This document shows positions 42,403 to 50,809 of a stretch of DNA of 64,000 bases, one piece after another; position 1 is the first letter of the stretch; the number at the start of each line of letters is the position of its first letter. The notes under the pieces are model-generated. The model did no database searches and had not been told where the DNA came from. It saw only the letters and a list, made by a program, of their open reading frames with translations. The translations under genes and the position numbers were made by a program. The DNA comes from Billgrantia antri (GTDB taxonomy: Bacteria; Pseudomonadota; Gammaproteobacteria; Pseudomonadales; Halomonadaceae): the NCBI RefSeq assembly GCF_019430905.1, contig NZ_JAHYCA010000005.1:310001-374000 (forward strand). The letters are read 5' to 3'.

Positions 42403-44751
42403 TCAGGAAGCGTCCGGCGAGGCACGCTGCGGGTGGGTCGCACCTGCAGGGTCGGCGATGCCGGCCTCGCCCGGCGCCCGCCCCTTGGCATCGCGCGGCG
42501 GCGCCGTGCCGCCACTGGCTGCCGGCGCCTCGCTCATGGTATCGCCAGGCTGTCCCTCCATGCTCACGCTGAGGCGCGGCAGGCTAAGATCGAGCCCCTG
42601 GGCCTCCATGCGCTGCTTGAGCAGCAGGTTGAAGGCGCGGGCCACGTCCCACTGCATCACCGGCGCGGTGCGAAAGCGCATGCGCAGCACCGCGGCGCCC
42701 TCGTCGAAGCGGTCGACCCCCTGCATCTCCAGCGGCGACCAAATGTAGTGTCGCATCATCGGATCCTGCCGCAGCTCCTGCGCGGTCTCCTGCATCAGGC
42801 TGATGGCATCGTCGATCTTCATGGTGTGCGGAATGCGAATGCGCATCAGCGCGATGCCGAAGTGACGCGACATGTTGTGGATCGACTGAATGGCGCTGAA
42901 GGTGATGATGTGCAGAATGCCGTCGAGATCGCGCAGCCGCACCGTCCTCAAGGTCAGCCCCTCAACGGTGCCCATGTGGCCGTTGATCTGGACGAAGTCA
43001 TCCACCGCCAGCGAGTCCTCGACGATGATGAAGATACCGGTGATCAGATCCTGCACCAGGGTCTGGGCGCCGAAGCCCACGGCCAGGCCGATGACGCCGG
43101 CACCAGCCAGCAACGGCGTAACGTTCACCCCTAGGTTGGCCAACCCGACGATGGCGGCGATCAACACGATGGTGGCGAAGATCACGTTGCGGATCATCGG
43201 CGTGATGGTCTGGGCCCGCGCCTGGTTGACCCGCCTCCCCCGCGAGCGGGCGGAGGAGGTCAGCGCGCGCTGGATCGCAGTGTCGGCGAATATCCACGTT
43301 AGCCAGGCCAGCAGCACCGTGAAGCCCAGTGCCATTAGAGCCTGGCCGATGCGCACGCCGGCCACCCCTTCGCCTCCCAGGCCGAACAGCGAGCCGCCCC
43401 ATACCTGCAGCGACAGCTCGGCAAAGACGATCCAGGCCACCACATGGGACAGCGCATATCCGAAGCGTTCGAGGCGCCGGCGATACTCGCTGATTCGGCG
43501 CCGCCGGCTGTACCGCTCATTGTGACGCTGGATCAGGCCGGTAACCACCAGGGTCAGTACCAGCAGCGCCGCCGAGATGATCGAGCGTGCCAATGCGGCC
43601 CCCACATCCCCGACGGTAATAAAGATCGCCAGCAGCGAGACCACCACGATCAGCAACGCCGGAACGTGCCAGAGTTCGCCGACGATGCGTGCCAGTTCGA
43701 CGCCGGTTCCACCTTCACGGCGCACGTGCCAGGAACGGTTGCGGATCAGGTGCTTGATCGGACGCTTGAACTTGAAAATGAAGCGGATGCTAAGCAACGC
43801 CGCCAGCATGTTGGCGATCACCGAGCCCAGCGCCGCTGGCTCCTGTCCCACGACCAGGGAGAGCCGCTCTGCATTGAGCGCATCACCGAGCGCAACCAGC
43901 GCACCGATCATGAACAGCAGGCGCAATCCCCGTCGCTGCAGTATCAGAACCGCAGGAAAACGATGTCCACGGGTGAAGACCGACACCACGCATTCCACGA
44001 CTACCGACAGGGTCCGACCGCATAGTGCCAGGTAGGCGAAGATGAGTGTCAGGGTACGCCCTGGGCTGGGTGACAACACCTGGACCAGCCCCATCACCAA
44101 GACGAAAGCAAGCGTCCAGGGCAACATGCGCCGCAGGAAGTGCAGCGCCAGCAACCAGCCTCTCGGTTCCCGCGGCAGATCGAGAGGCAACCCCCGCCGC
44201 TCGAACAGCAGCCTGCCCAAGGCGATCAGCGCGACCAGCACACCGGTCCAGATACTCAGCAGCACGGCGCTGTGAACGGCGAAGCGTGCGATCTCGCCGG
44301 TGCCGGTCTCCACCACCAGCTCCCTGAGTCCCGCCCAGCCCTGCTCCAGTTGGCGCTGCCAGTCATCGATAGGCGACTCGCCGGACTCGGCCTGATCCCC
44401 CAGCTCGGTGAAGGTCTCGGCCAAGGCGCCGAGCAAGCCCTGGCGCTGGAGGGAATCCTCAGGGGTGCTCTCGGCGTGAGCCTGACGTATCCCGCGCAGC
44501 TCATCGAGCAGGGCGTCACGGCGCTGTTCATCCTCCAGCGTAGCGATCACTTCATCGAGCGATCGCTGGAAGGTCTCGGCATCATGGCTCGGACCCTGGC
44601 TCTGTGCCTCTTGTCCCAGCCCGCCGAGCGGCAGTTGGGCGTGCATGGGACTTGCCCAGGCCAGCGACAACAGCATGACCAGCAGCAGCCCGAGGCGAAT
44701 CGCCACCCGCCGGGGCAGGTAGTCACCGCGTTGGGGATAAAATCCTGGCAT
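42403..44751 (-). CDS. Large MscS-family mechanosensitive channel
   Basis: A 782-residue channel protein. The signal peptide is at about 14-36 (GLLLVMLLSLAWASPMHA). A periplasmic coiled region (about 40-150) and about nine membrane segments follow. The pore helix and MscS domain read AGVIGLAVGFGAQTLVQDL, then DDFVQINGHMGTVEGLTLRTVRLRD and IHIITFSAIQSIHNMSR-like cytoplasmic vestibule sequence. The C-terminus has a low-complexity Ala/Gly/Pro tail. The size is intermediate between MscS and MscK. It probably opens under hypo-osmotic shock, which matters for a halophile. The start at 44751 has GAGGGAG upstream. Confidence 0.92.
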   Translation of the reverse strand: MPGFYPQRGDYLPRRVAIRLGLLLVMLLSLAWASPMHAQLPLGGLGQEAQSQGPSHDAETFQRSLDEVIATLEDEQRRDALLDELRGIRQAHAESTPEDSLQRQGLLGALAETFTELGDQAESGESPIDDWQRQLEQGWAGLRELVVETGTGEIARFAVHSAVLLSIWTGVLVALIALGRLLFERRGLPLDLPREPRGWLLALHFLRRMLPWTLAFVLVMGLVQVLSPSPGRTLTLIFAYLALCGRTLSVVVECVVSVFTRGHRFPAVLILQRRGLRLLFMIGALVALGDALNAERLSLVVGQEPAALGSVIANMLAALLSIRFIFKFKRPIKHLIRNRSWHVRREGGTGVELARIVGELWHVPALLIVVVSLLAIFITVGDVGAALARSIISAALLVLTLVVTGLIQRHNERYSRRRRISEYRRRLERFGYALSHVVAWIVFAELSLQVWGGSLFGLGGEGVAGVRIGQALMALGFTVLLAWLTWIFADTAIQRALTSSARSRGRRVNQARAQTITPMIRNVIFATIVLIAAIVGLANLGVNVTPLLAGAGVIGLAVGFGAQTLVQDLITGIFIIVEDSLAVDDFVQINGHMGTVEGLTLRTVRLRDLDGILHIITFSAIQSIHNMSRHFGIALMRIRIPHTMKIDDAISLMQETAQELRQDPMMRHYIWSPLEMQGVDRFDEGAAVLRMRFRTAPVMQWDVARAFNLLLKQRMEAQGLDLSLPRLSVSMEGQPGDTMSEAPAASGGTAPPRDAKGRAPGEAGIADPAGATHPQRASPDAS

Positions 44752-44881
44752 CGATCCACACTCCCTCGTTCCATTGTCCATGTGCCTGGGACAGTAGTCG
44801 ACCGGCAGCGCTCCCGTGCGGACTTGTCGCCGCACTGTGCTAGGCTGGCGTTCAGACTCTCGAGTCGCACAGGATGCCTTC

Positions 44882-45901
44882 ATGCAGCCGCAATCACCAC
44901 CCGAGCCTCTGAATGTCCAGGGTAGGACCCGACGGGTTGGCACTGAAATCGAGTTTGCCGGTCTTCCTCCTCAGCAGACAGGTGAGCTGGTACGCGACCT
45001 CTTCGGTGGCGAACTGAAGCTGGTCAGCCCCCATCGGCTGCGCGTCGAGGCCACCCGCTGGGGTGACTTCGTCATCGAACTCGATACCCAGTATGCCCAC
45101 CCCGATGCCAGGCTGCTGGAGGCCTTGCCACGTCACGACACCGAGTGGGAACGCCAGCGCCACCAGATGCGCCTGGAATTTCACAACAAGACCCGCGAGC
45201 TTATCGGCGACGTCGTTACCGGCCTGGTGCCGACCGAGATCGTCTGTCCGCCGGTACCGTGGGACGAACTGGGCGAGCTCGACGCGCTGTTCGCCGCGCT
45301 CAATGCCCACGGCGCCAAGGGCACCGATGCCAGCCTGCTGTACGGTTTTGGCCTGCACCTCAATCCCGAGGCAGCCAGCCTGGAGCCGGAATCCATCCTG
45401 CGCCACTTCCGCGCCTTCCTGCTCACGGCGGCCTGGTTGCGCAAGGAGATCGACATCGACATCACGCGAGAGGTATTACCTCACGCCAATCCCTTCCCCA
45501 AGCACTATGCGCTGAAGGTGCTCGATCCCGACTACGCCCCCGACCTGGACACACTGATCGCCGACTACATCAGCTTCAATCCGACGCGCAACCGCGAACT
45601 CGATCTCTATCCCTTGTTCGCCCACCTACGTCCGGATTACCCGGATGAGCTGTTTCGCAACAACCTGATCAAGCCACGTCCCACGTACCACTACCGACTG
45701 CCTAACGCCCAGCTCTCCCAGCGGGGGTGGGGGGCCGTGGTGGAGTGGAATCGCTGGGTGGCGGTGGAACGCCTCGCCGCCGACCACAAGGAACTCAACG
45801 CGCGCGCCAGCCGTTACGTCAACCTGCACACGCAGTCGCTCATGGCCCGCCTGGCCGGCAGGCTGCGGAACTGGATCAAGGAGGTCCGCTCTCCCTCATG
45901 A
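44882..45901 (+). CDS. Putative amidoligase
   Basis: A 339-residue protein of the amidoligase family (GS/ATP-grasp-related fold, Pfam amidoligase 2). The N-terminal nucleotide/metal motif is RRVGTEIEFAGL with the acidic ExE. WGDFVIELDTQY, YGFGLHLNPEAAS and FNPTRNRELDLYPLFAHL are further conserved-looking segments. Such enzymes are predicted to join glutamate or similar groups to amines in peptides or small molecules. Its stop overlaps the class I amidotransferase start as ATGA, so the two act together, perhaps ligating and then trimming or supplying amide nitrogen. The product is unknown. Confidence 0.82.
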   Translation: MQPQSPPEPLNVQGRTRRVGTEIEFAGLPPQQTGELVRDLFGGELKLVSPHRLRVEATRWGDFVIELDTQYAHPDARLLEALPRHDTEWERQRHQMRLEFHNKTRELIGDVVTGLVPTEIVCPPVPWDELGELDALFAALNAHGAKGTDASLLYGFGLHLNPEAASLEPESILRHFRAFLLTAAWLRKEIDIDITREVLPHANPFPKHYALKVLDPDYAPDLDTLIADYISFNPTRNRELDLYPLFAHLRPDYPDELFRNNLIKPRPTYHYRLPNAQLSQRGWGAVVEWNRWVAVERLAADHKELNARASRYVNLHTQSLMARLAGRLRNWIKEVRSPS

Positions 45902-46593
45902 CGCGCCCGCTCATCGGTATCACCACGTCGGATGACAAGAGTCGCATCGCCTGGTGGTTCGACTGGTTCGCAGTATGGCGACACGGCGGTCGACCGCTTC
46001 GCCTTTCACCTTCCCGTCCGCAGCCCGCGGCCCTCGATGGGCTGATCATCGGCGGCGGCGACGACATCCAGGCGCACCTCTATGGTGGCGAGATGCAACT
46101 CGACGTACGTCTCGATCCCCAGCGCGACGAACTCGAGCTCGAACTGATGGAACGGTTCATCCCACAGGGAAAACCGGTACTGGGCATCTGCCGCGGCGCC
46201 CAGATGCTCAACGTCCACCTCGGCGGCACGCTGGACCCCGACATCTACACCACCCACGAGGGCCTCAAGCGACGGCGCACCGTACTGCCGCGCAAGACAG
46301 TGGATATCATGCCCGACACCCAGTTGCACCGTATCCTCAAGGTGAGCTGGTGTCGCATCAACAGCCTGCACCACCAGGCCGTGCAGGAGGCGGGACGCGG
46401 TATCGAAATCGTCGCCCGCGATCGCGACGGCCTGGTCCAGGGCATCGAATCGCGTGAGCACGATTTCCTGATCGGGGTGCAATGGCATCCGGAGTGGCTG
46501 GTCTTCAACCTACCCCAGCAGCGATTAGTACGTGCCCTGGTCGATGCGGCACGGCAGACCATACATTCAACCCAAGCCACGGATTCAACTTGA
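45898..46593 (+). CDS. Class I glutamine amidotransferase-like hydrolase (peptidase C26, PuuD-like)
   Basis: A 231-residue enzyme. The nucleophile elbow is LGICRGAQMLN (Cys), the His/Glu pair is in GVQWHPEW, and GLIIGGGDDIQAHLY is the N-terminal family motif. Close relatives hydrolyse gamma-glutamyl bonds (gamma-glutamyl-GABA hydrolase). The gene overlaps the amidoligase gene by 4 nt, the strongest clue to function: a gamma-glutamyl metabolite made or processed by the pair. It has no signal peptide. Confidence 0.88.
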   Translation: MTRPLIGITTSDDKSRIAWWFDWFAVWRHGGRPLRLSPSRPQPAALDGLIIGGGDDIQAHLYGGEMQLDVRLDPQRDELELELMERFIPQGKPVLGICRGAQMLNVHLGGTLDPDIYTTHEGLKRRRTVLPRKTVDIMPDTQLHRILKVSWCRINSLHHQAVQEAGRGIEIVARDRDGLVQGIESREHDFLIGVQWHPEWLVFNLPQQRLVRALVDAARQTIHSTQATDST

Positions 46594-46636
46594 AGCGGCC
46601 ACCCGAGGGCGGCCGCCAGGCAAGCCGAGCGGTCGC

Positions 46637-47068
46637 TCAATTTTCCAGCGCGGCGTCCAGCGTGATCTCTGCCTTGAACAGCTTGGATACCGGGCAGCCC
46701 TCTTTGGCCTTGCCAGCGGCTTCCTGAAAGGCGGCATCGTCGGTGCCTGGGCTGCGCACCCGGGTGGTGAGATGGATCTTGGTGATGCTGAAGCCACCGG
46801 AGTCCTGCTCAAGGCTAACGGCTGCCTCGGTCGATATACGCTCCGGGGTCAAGCCGGCTTCGCCCATGATCATCGACAGCGCCATGGAGTAACAGCTGGC
46901 ATGCGCCGCACCGATCAACTCCTCGGGGTTGGAGCCGGACTCGCCCTCGAAGCGCTTGGCGAAGCTGTAGGGGACATCCTTGATCACGCCGCTCTCGGTC
47001 GAGACCTGACCCTTGCCCTCTTTCAGGCTACCCTCCCAGACAGCGCTACCGGTTTTCTTGATGCTCAT
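46637..47068 (-). CDS. osmC: OsmC/Ohr family peroxiredoxin-like protein
   Basis: A 143-residue protein reducing organic hydroperoxides. The two redox cysteines are C59 (AAHASCYSMALS) and C125 (KEGCPVSKLF), with the conserved Arg/Glu context FEGESGSNPEELIGAA. The MSIKKTGSAVWEGSLKEGKG start is typical of OsmC rather than Ohr. AAGGAG precedes ATG at 47068. It is divergent from an aldo/keto reductase gene across an AT-rich promoter region. Confidence 0.93.
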   Translation of the reverse strand: MSIKKTGSAVWEGSLKEGKGQVSTESGVIKDVPYSFAKRFEGESGSNPEELIGAAHASCYSMALSMIMGEAGLTPERISTEAAVSLEQDSGGFSITKIHLTTRVRSPGTDDAAFQEAAGKAKEGCPVSKLFKAEITLDAALEN

Positions 47069-47189
47069 GTGGGTCGACTCCTTGCGATAAGAGAACTGGC
47101 CAAAGGATTGGTCGGCAACGTGGATTAACGCTGCCCCCCTCACCATAGCGCATCGACTTGTCTTCGCCATCTCTTTGTCGAATAATTTT

Positions 47190-47201
47190 GAAAATATTTT
47201 C
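47190..47201. promoter_or_regulatory. AT-rich palindrome in osmC/aldo-keto reductase intergenic region
   Basis: GAAAATATTTTC is a perfect 12-bp palindrome in a strongly AT-rich patch (47180-47208). It is 19 nt before the reductase start. Possible promoter or operator. Confidence 0.3.
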
Positions 47202-47219
47202 CAAAAAAGGCGCCAATCC

Positions 47220-48110
47220 ATGCTCGACGCATCCACTCCCCACATCCTGCTACCCGCCAACGCGCATGAGTCTGCGCAGCAGCTGCCGGCCATCGGCCAG
47301 GGCACCTGGTACATGGGCGAAGGACTGGCCCCCCGTCGCGACGAGGTGCGGGCCTTGCAGCACGGCCTGGAGCTGGGTCTGACGCTGATCGATACCGCCG
47401 AGATGTACGCCGACGGCGGTGCCGAGGAGGTGGTCGGCGAGGCGCTGGCCGACCGTCGCGACCAAGCCTTCCTGGTATCCAAGGTCTATCCATGGAATGC
47501 CGGCCGCGACAGCGCCATCGCCGCCTGCGAGCGCAGCCTGAAGCGGCTCGGCACAGATTATCTCGACCTCTACCTACTCCACTGGCCCGGTAATATCCCG
47601 CTGGAAGAAACCTTGGAGGTCTTCGAGCGGCTACGCGAACAAGGCAAGATTCGCCGCTACGGCGTTTCCAACTTCGATGTCGATGAGCTCGACGCGCTGA
47701 CAGCATTGCCCGGTGGCGCTGCCTGTGCCGTCAATCAGGTGCTCTACCATCTGGGCTCACGCGGCATCGAGCACTCCCTGCGCCCGCTGATGCAGCGTCT
47801 CGGCATGCCGCTGATGGCCTACTGCCCGCTGGCCCAGGCCGGAAAGCTGCGCCGTGACCTGTTCGGTCATCCGGTGGTACGTGAAGTGGCCGATGGGCTC
47901 GGTATCACCCCCGCCCAGCTGCTGCTGGCCTGGGCGATTCGCCCCATCGAGGGACGGCGCAACGCTATCGCCATTCCCAAGGCGGTACAGCCTCAGCACG
48001 TCGAGCAGAATGCCGGTGCACTCGAGGTCGAACTCGATGACGCCACCCTGGCCCGCCTCGACGAGGCGTTTCCCGCCCCGAGCAAGAAGGTAGCGCTGGA
48101 TATCGTCTAG
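47220..48110 (+). CDS. Aldo/keto reductase
   Basis: A 296-residue NADPH-dependent TIM-barrel reductase. The catalytic tetrad is visible: D and Y in LIDTAEMYADGG, K in FLVSKVYPW and H in YLLHWPG. GKIRRYGVSNFDVDEL and RNAIAIPKAV are the family signatures. Substrate is not set; relatives reduce methylglyoxal or 2,5-diketo-D-gluconate. AAGG lies 9 nt before the start. It overlaps the opposing DUF1415 gene by 4 nt. Confidence 0.93.
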   Translation: MLDASTPHILLPANAHESAQQLPAIGQGTWYMGEGLAPRRDEVRALQHGLELGLTLIDTAEMYADGGAEEVVGEALADRRDQAFLVSKVYPWNAGRDSAIAACERSLKRLGTDYLDLYLLHWPGNIPLEETLEVFERLREQGKIRRYGVSNFDVDELDALTALPGGAACAVNQVLYHLGSRGIEHSLRPLMQRLGMPLMAYCPLAQAGKLRRDLFGHPVVREVADGLGITPAQLLLAWAIRPIEGRRNAIAIPKAVQPQHVEQNAGALEVELDDATLARLDEAFPAPSKKVALDIV

Positions 48111-48670
48111 CGCTTGTCGACGGAAGCGCGCAGGCTCGCCAGTTCATCGACCAACTGCTCGGTGCCGAGCCGGCGCATCGCCTCAACGTTGCGCTCGGGA
48201 ATCGCCTCGGGGTCGGGATAATGCGCCAAGGCACGCTCCAGCCCCGCTTCACGCAGCAGGTGCAGCATCGGCCAGGGCGATCGGTTGGTGAAGTTGGCCG
48301 GATCGTCTATAGCCGCGCCTTCGAAGCAGTAGTCGGGATGAAAGCTGGCTAGCTGATAGACTCCCTCGTAGCCCTGCTCGACCAGCAGCGCCTCGGCCAC
48401 GGCGAGGAAATCGAGGTAGTCGTCGAAATCCTCCAGCCCCGGGCGCAGCACCATGAGGGTCGTCTCGATCCCGGGTGTCGCGTCGAGCCGCCGGCATTCG
48501 TCGATAAGTGCTTCGAGGGCGAATTCCCAGGCGCCAGCCTCGAGCTCCACGAAGCGGACGGTATCGTTCACCAGTTCACGGCGAGCGAAGGGACAGACAT
48601 TGCGGGCGACGACGAAGCGCTCGACCCAGGCACGGGTCGCGGCGCAGGCGGGCGTCAGGGATTCAGGCAT
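48107..48670 (-). CDS. DUF1415 family protein
   Basis: A 187-residue cytoplasmic protein. Conserved segments are WVERFVVARNVCPFARREL (with Cys), TTLMVLRPGLEDFDDYLDFL, YQLASFHPDYCFEG and NRSPWPMLHLLRE, which match DUF1415. Function is unknown. It is convergent with the aldo/keto reductase gene. Confidence 0.87.
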   Translation of the reverse strand: MPESLTPACAATRAWVERFVVARNVCPFARRELVNDTVRFVELEAGAWEFALEALIDECRRLDATPGIETTLMVLRPGLEDFDDYLDFLAVAEALLVEQGYEGVYQLASFHPDYCFEGAAIDDPANFTNRSPWPMLHLLREAGLERALAHYPDPEAIPERNVEAMRRLGTEQLVDELASLRASVDKR

Positions 48671-48748
48671 CGTGAGGCTCGATAGATAGTGAACGGCCAG
48701 TATACCCGAGCCGGCCCCGGGCAAGGCGTCAAACCGACCGCCGCGACC

Positions 48749-49450
48749 TCAATCCGCCGGGCGCGGCATGGGCCCACGGCGTGAGGCGAGCCGGTCGGCC
48801 AGCCGGGTCGGCTCCGGCAGCTTGGTACGCCCCAGGCACCTCACCACCCAGTCGAGCGATGTCGCCAGCGAGATGCGATGTCCCAGCGAAACGTAGACGG
48901 GCTTGACGCCTGCCCGCGTACGCAGCACCGCGCCGATCGTCTCGCCGCGATGGCGCAGTGGTGTCCACTCGCCGCGAGGCTCGGGCACTTCATCGTGTAC
49001 GCCGCATAGCCGCGACTTGGCCACACCGATGGTCGGCAGGTCGAGCCACAGCCCCAGGTGCGAGGCCACTCCGAGACGTCGCGGGTGAGCGATACCCTGA
49101 CCGTCGACCATCACCAGCTCGGGCCGCGTCGTGAGCATGCCGAAGGCCGCCAGCGCCGCCGGGATCTCACGAAAGGAGAGCAGCCCGGGTATGTAGGGCA
49201 TGCGGGTCGGCTCGCGGTGCACCACCTGCTCCACTATATCCAACCCGATGAGGGGATCACCGGGCCAGGCCAGTACCACCGCCGCCGCCCGGGTGACCTC
49301 GCCGCCCTGCTCGAAACCGATGTCGATGCCGGCGATATGGCGCACCGGTGCCAGCCGATCCTCCCGCTCGATACTCCCGGCCATGCGCCTCTGCAGCGCA
49401 ATGGCCTGCTCGGGGGTAAGGTTCCAGTCGTGCAAGTTGGCGTCAGGCAT
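48749..49450 (-). CDS. nfi: Endonuclease V
   Basis: A 233-residue DNA/RNA repair nuclease that cuts next to deoxyinosine. Family motifs are HIAGIDIGFEQGG (catalytic Asp), YIPGLLSFREIP, VMVDGQGIAHPRRLGVASHLG (metal Asp, His) and PTIGVAKSRLCG. It is divergent from sbcD, the next repair genes. Start at 49450 has AGGAGG close by. Confidence 0.95.
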   Translation of the reverse strand: MPDANLHDWNLTPEQAIALQRRMAGSIEREDRLAPVRHIAGIDIGFEQGGEVTRAAAVVLAWPGDPLIGLDIVEQVVHREPTRMPYIPGLLSFREIPAALAAFGMLTTRPELVMVDGQGIAHPRRLGVASHLGLWLDLPTIGVAKSRLCGVHDEVPEPRGEWTPLRHRGETIGAVLRTRAGVKPVYVSLGHRISLATSLDWVVRCLGRTKLPEPTRLADRLASRRGPMPRPAD

Positions 49451-49531
49451 CCATGGCCTCCTGTTTCGTCCTTGGGTCTCGCGTAGACTATCGCCTCAGG
49501 ATAGCCGAAAGCCACCGCCGCAAGGGATACG

Positions 49532-50809
49532 ATGAGACTCCTTCACACCGCCGACTGGCACCTGGGCCAGACCTTCCACGGCCAGGAGCGCCACGCCGAG
49601 CACCGCGCCTTCCTCGACTGGCTGCTCGACACCCTCGTCGCCCGTGACGCCGACGCGCTGCTCGTCGCCGGTGACGTCTTCGACGTGGTCAATCCCTCGC
49701 TGCGTGCCCAGGAACTGCTCTACGACTTCATCGTCACCGCCCATGAGCGCCTGCCGATGCTGGACATCGTGCTGATCGCCGGCAACCACGACAGCGGCAA
49801 CCGCATCGAGCTGCCGGCGCCGCTGATGCACCGGCTGCGCACCCACGCCCTGGGCCGGGTGAGCTGGCTCGACGATGGCACACTCGATGCCGAGCGCCTG
49901 CTGGTGCCGCTCACTGATACAACCGGTGAAACCCGCGCCTGGTGCCTGGCGCTGCCCTTTCTGCGCCCCGCCGAGGTCACCGGCCGTGTTCAAGGACAGG
50001 CCTTCGGTGTCGCAGCGGAATACGACGCCTCCCCTGATCGCAACGACTACGTCACTGGAATCTCCCGGGTTCACGAGCAGCTGATCGAGGCGGCTCGCGA
50101 GCGCCGCCGACCCGGTCAGGCATTGATAGCCATGAGCCACGCTCACCTGCATGGCGCCGCCGTTTCCGAGGCCAGCGAGCGACCCATCGTGATCGGCGGC
50201 GAGGAGTCGATCTCCGCCAGTCTGTTTCCCGCCGATATCGCCTATGTGGCGCTGGGCCACCTGCACCGCGCCCAGCAGGTTGGCGAGTCGCGCATCCGCT
50301 ACAGCGGCAGCCCCCTGCCGCTGGACTTCAGCGAAGTGGCCTATCCCCACCAGATCGTGGAAACAGTACTGGAAGGCGAAACCCTCGCCAGCGTGGAAGC
50401 GATTCCCGTGCCGCGCCCGGTGGCCATGCATCGCATCGGCCCCGGCGAGCTGGACATGGTGCTGGCCGAGCTGGACGCCCTGCCCCATGATCCCGACCTG
50501 CCACGCGACCGCTGGCCCTGGCTGGAAGTGCGCGTGGCATTGAGCGCTCCGGTGCCCGACCTGCGCGCCCAGGTGGAAACCGCACTGGAAGGCAAGGCGC
50601 TGCGGCTGCTGCGCCTGGAGCGCCGCCTGCCCCGGCTCGAGGGCGAAGAAACACCGGAGCGGGTCGACCTGGAACAGTTGGGCCCGAGAAAGCTGTTCGA
50701 ACGTACCTGGCAAGCGCGCTGGGGCGAGACGCCCGAGGCCGATGTGCTGGCCGATTTCGACCGGCTGCTGCAGGACGTGCTCGATGCCCAGGGGGAGGAG
50801 ACGGCATGA
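49532..50809 (+). CDS. sbcD: Exonuclease subunit SbcD
   Basis: A 425-residue Mre11-like nuclease subunit of the SbcCD complex, which cuts hairpins and protein-blocked DNA ends. Phosphoesterase motifs: LHTADWHLGQ, VAGDVFDVVNPS, AGNHDSGNR, SHAHLHGAA and VALGHLHRAQ. The C-terminal domain (about 275-425) is the SbcC-binding part. It overlaps sbcC as ATGA. Confidence 0.97.
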   Translation: MRLLHTADWHLGQTFHGQERHAEHRAFLDWLLDTLVARDADALLVAGDVFDVVNPSLRAQELLYDFIVTAHERLPMLDIVLIAGNHDSGNRIELPAPLMHRLRTHALGRVSWLDDGTLDAERLLVPLTDTTGETRAWCLALPFLRPAEVTGRVQGQAFGVAAEYDASPDRNDYVTGISRVHEQLIEAARERRRPGQALIAMSHAHLHGAAVSEASERPIVIGGEESISASLFPADIAYVALGHLHRAQQVGESRIRYSGSPLPLDFSEVAYPHQIVETVLEGETLASVEAIPVPRPVAMHRIGPGELDMVLAELDALPHDPDLPRDRWPWLEVRVALSAPVPDLRAQVETALEGKALRLLRLERRLPRLEGEETPERVDLEQLGPRKLFERTWQARWGETPEADVLADFDRLLQDVLDAQGEETA

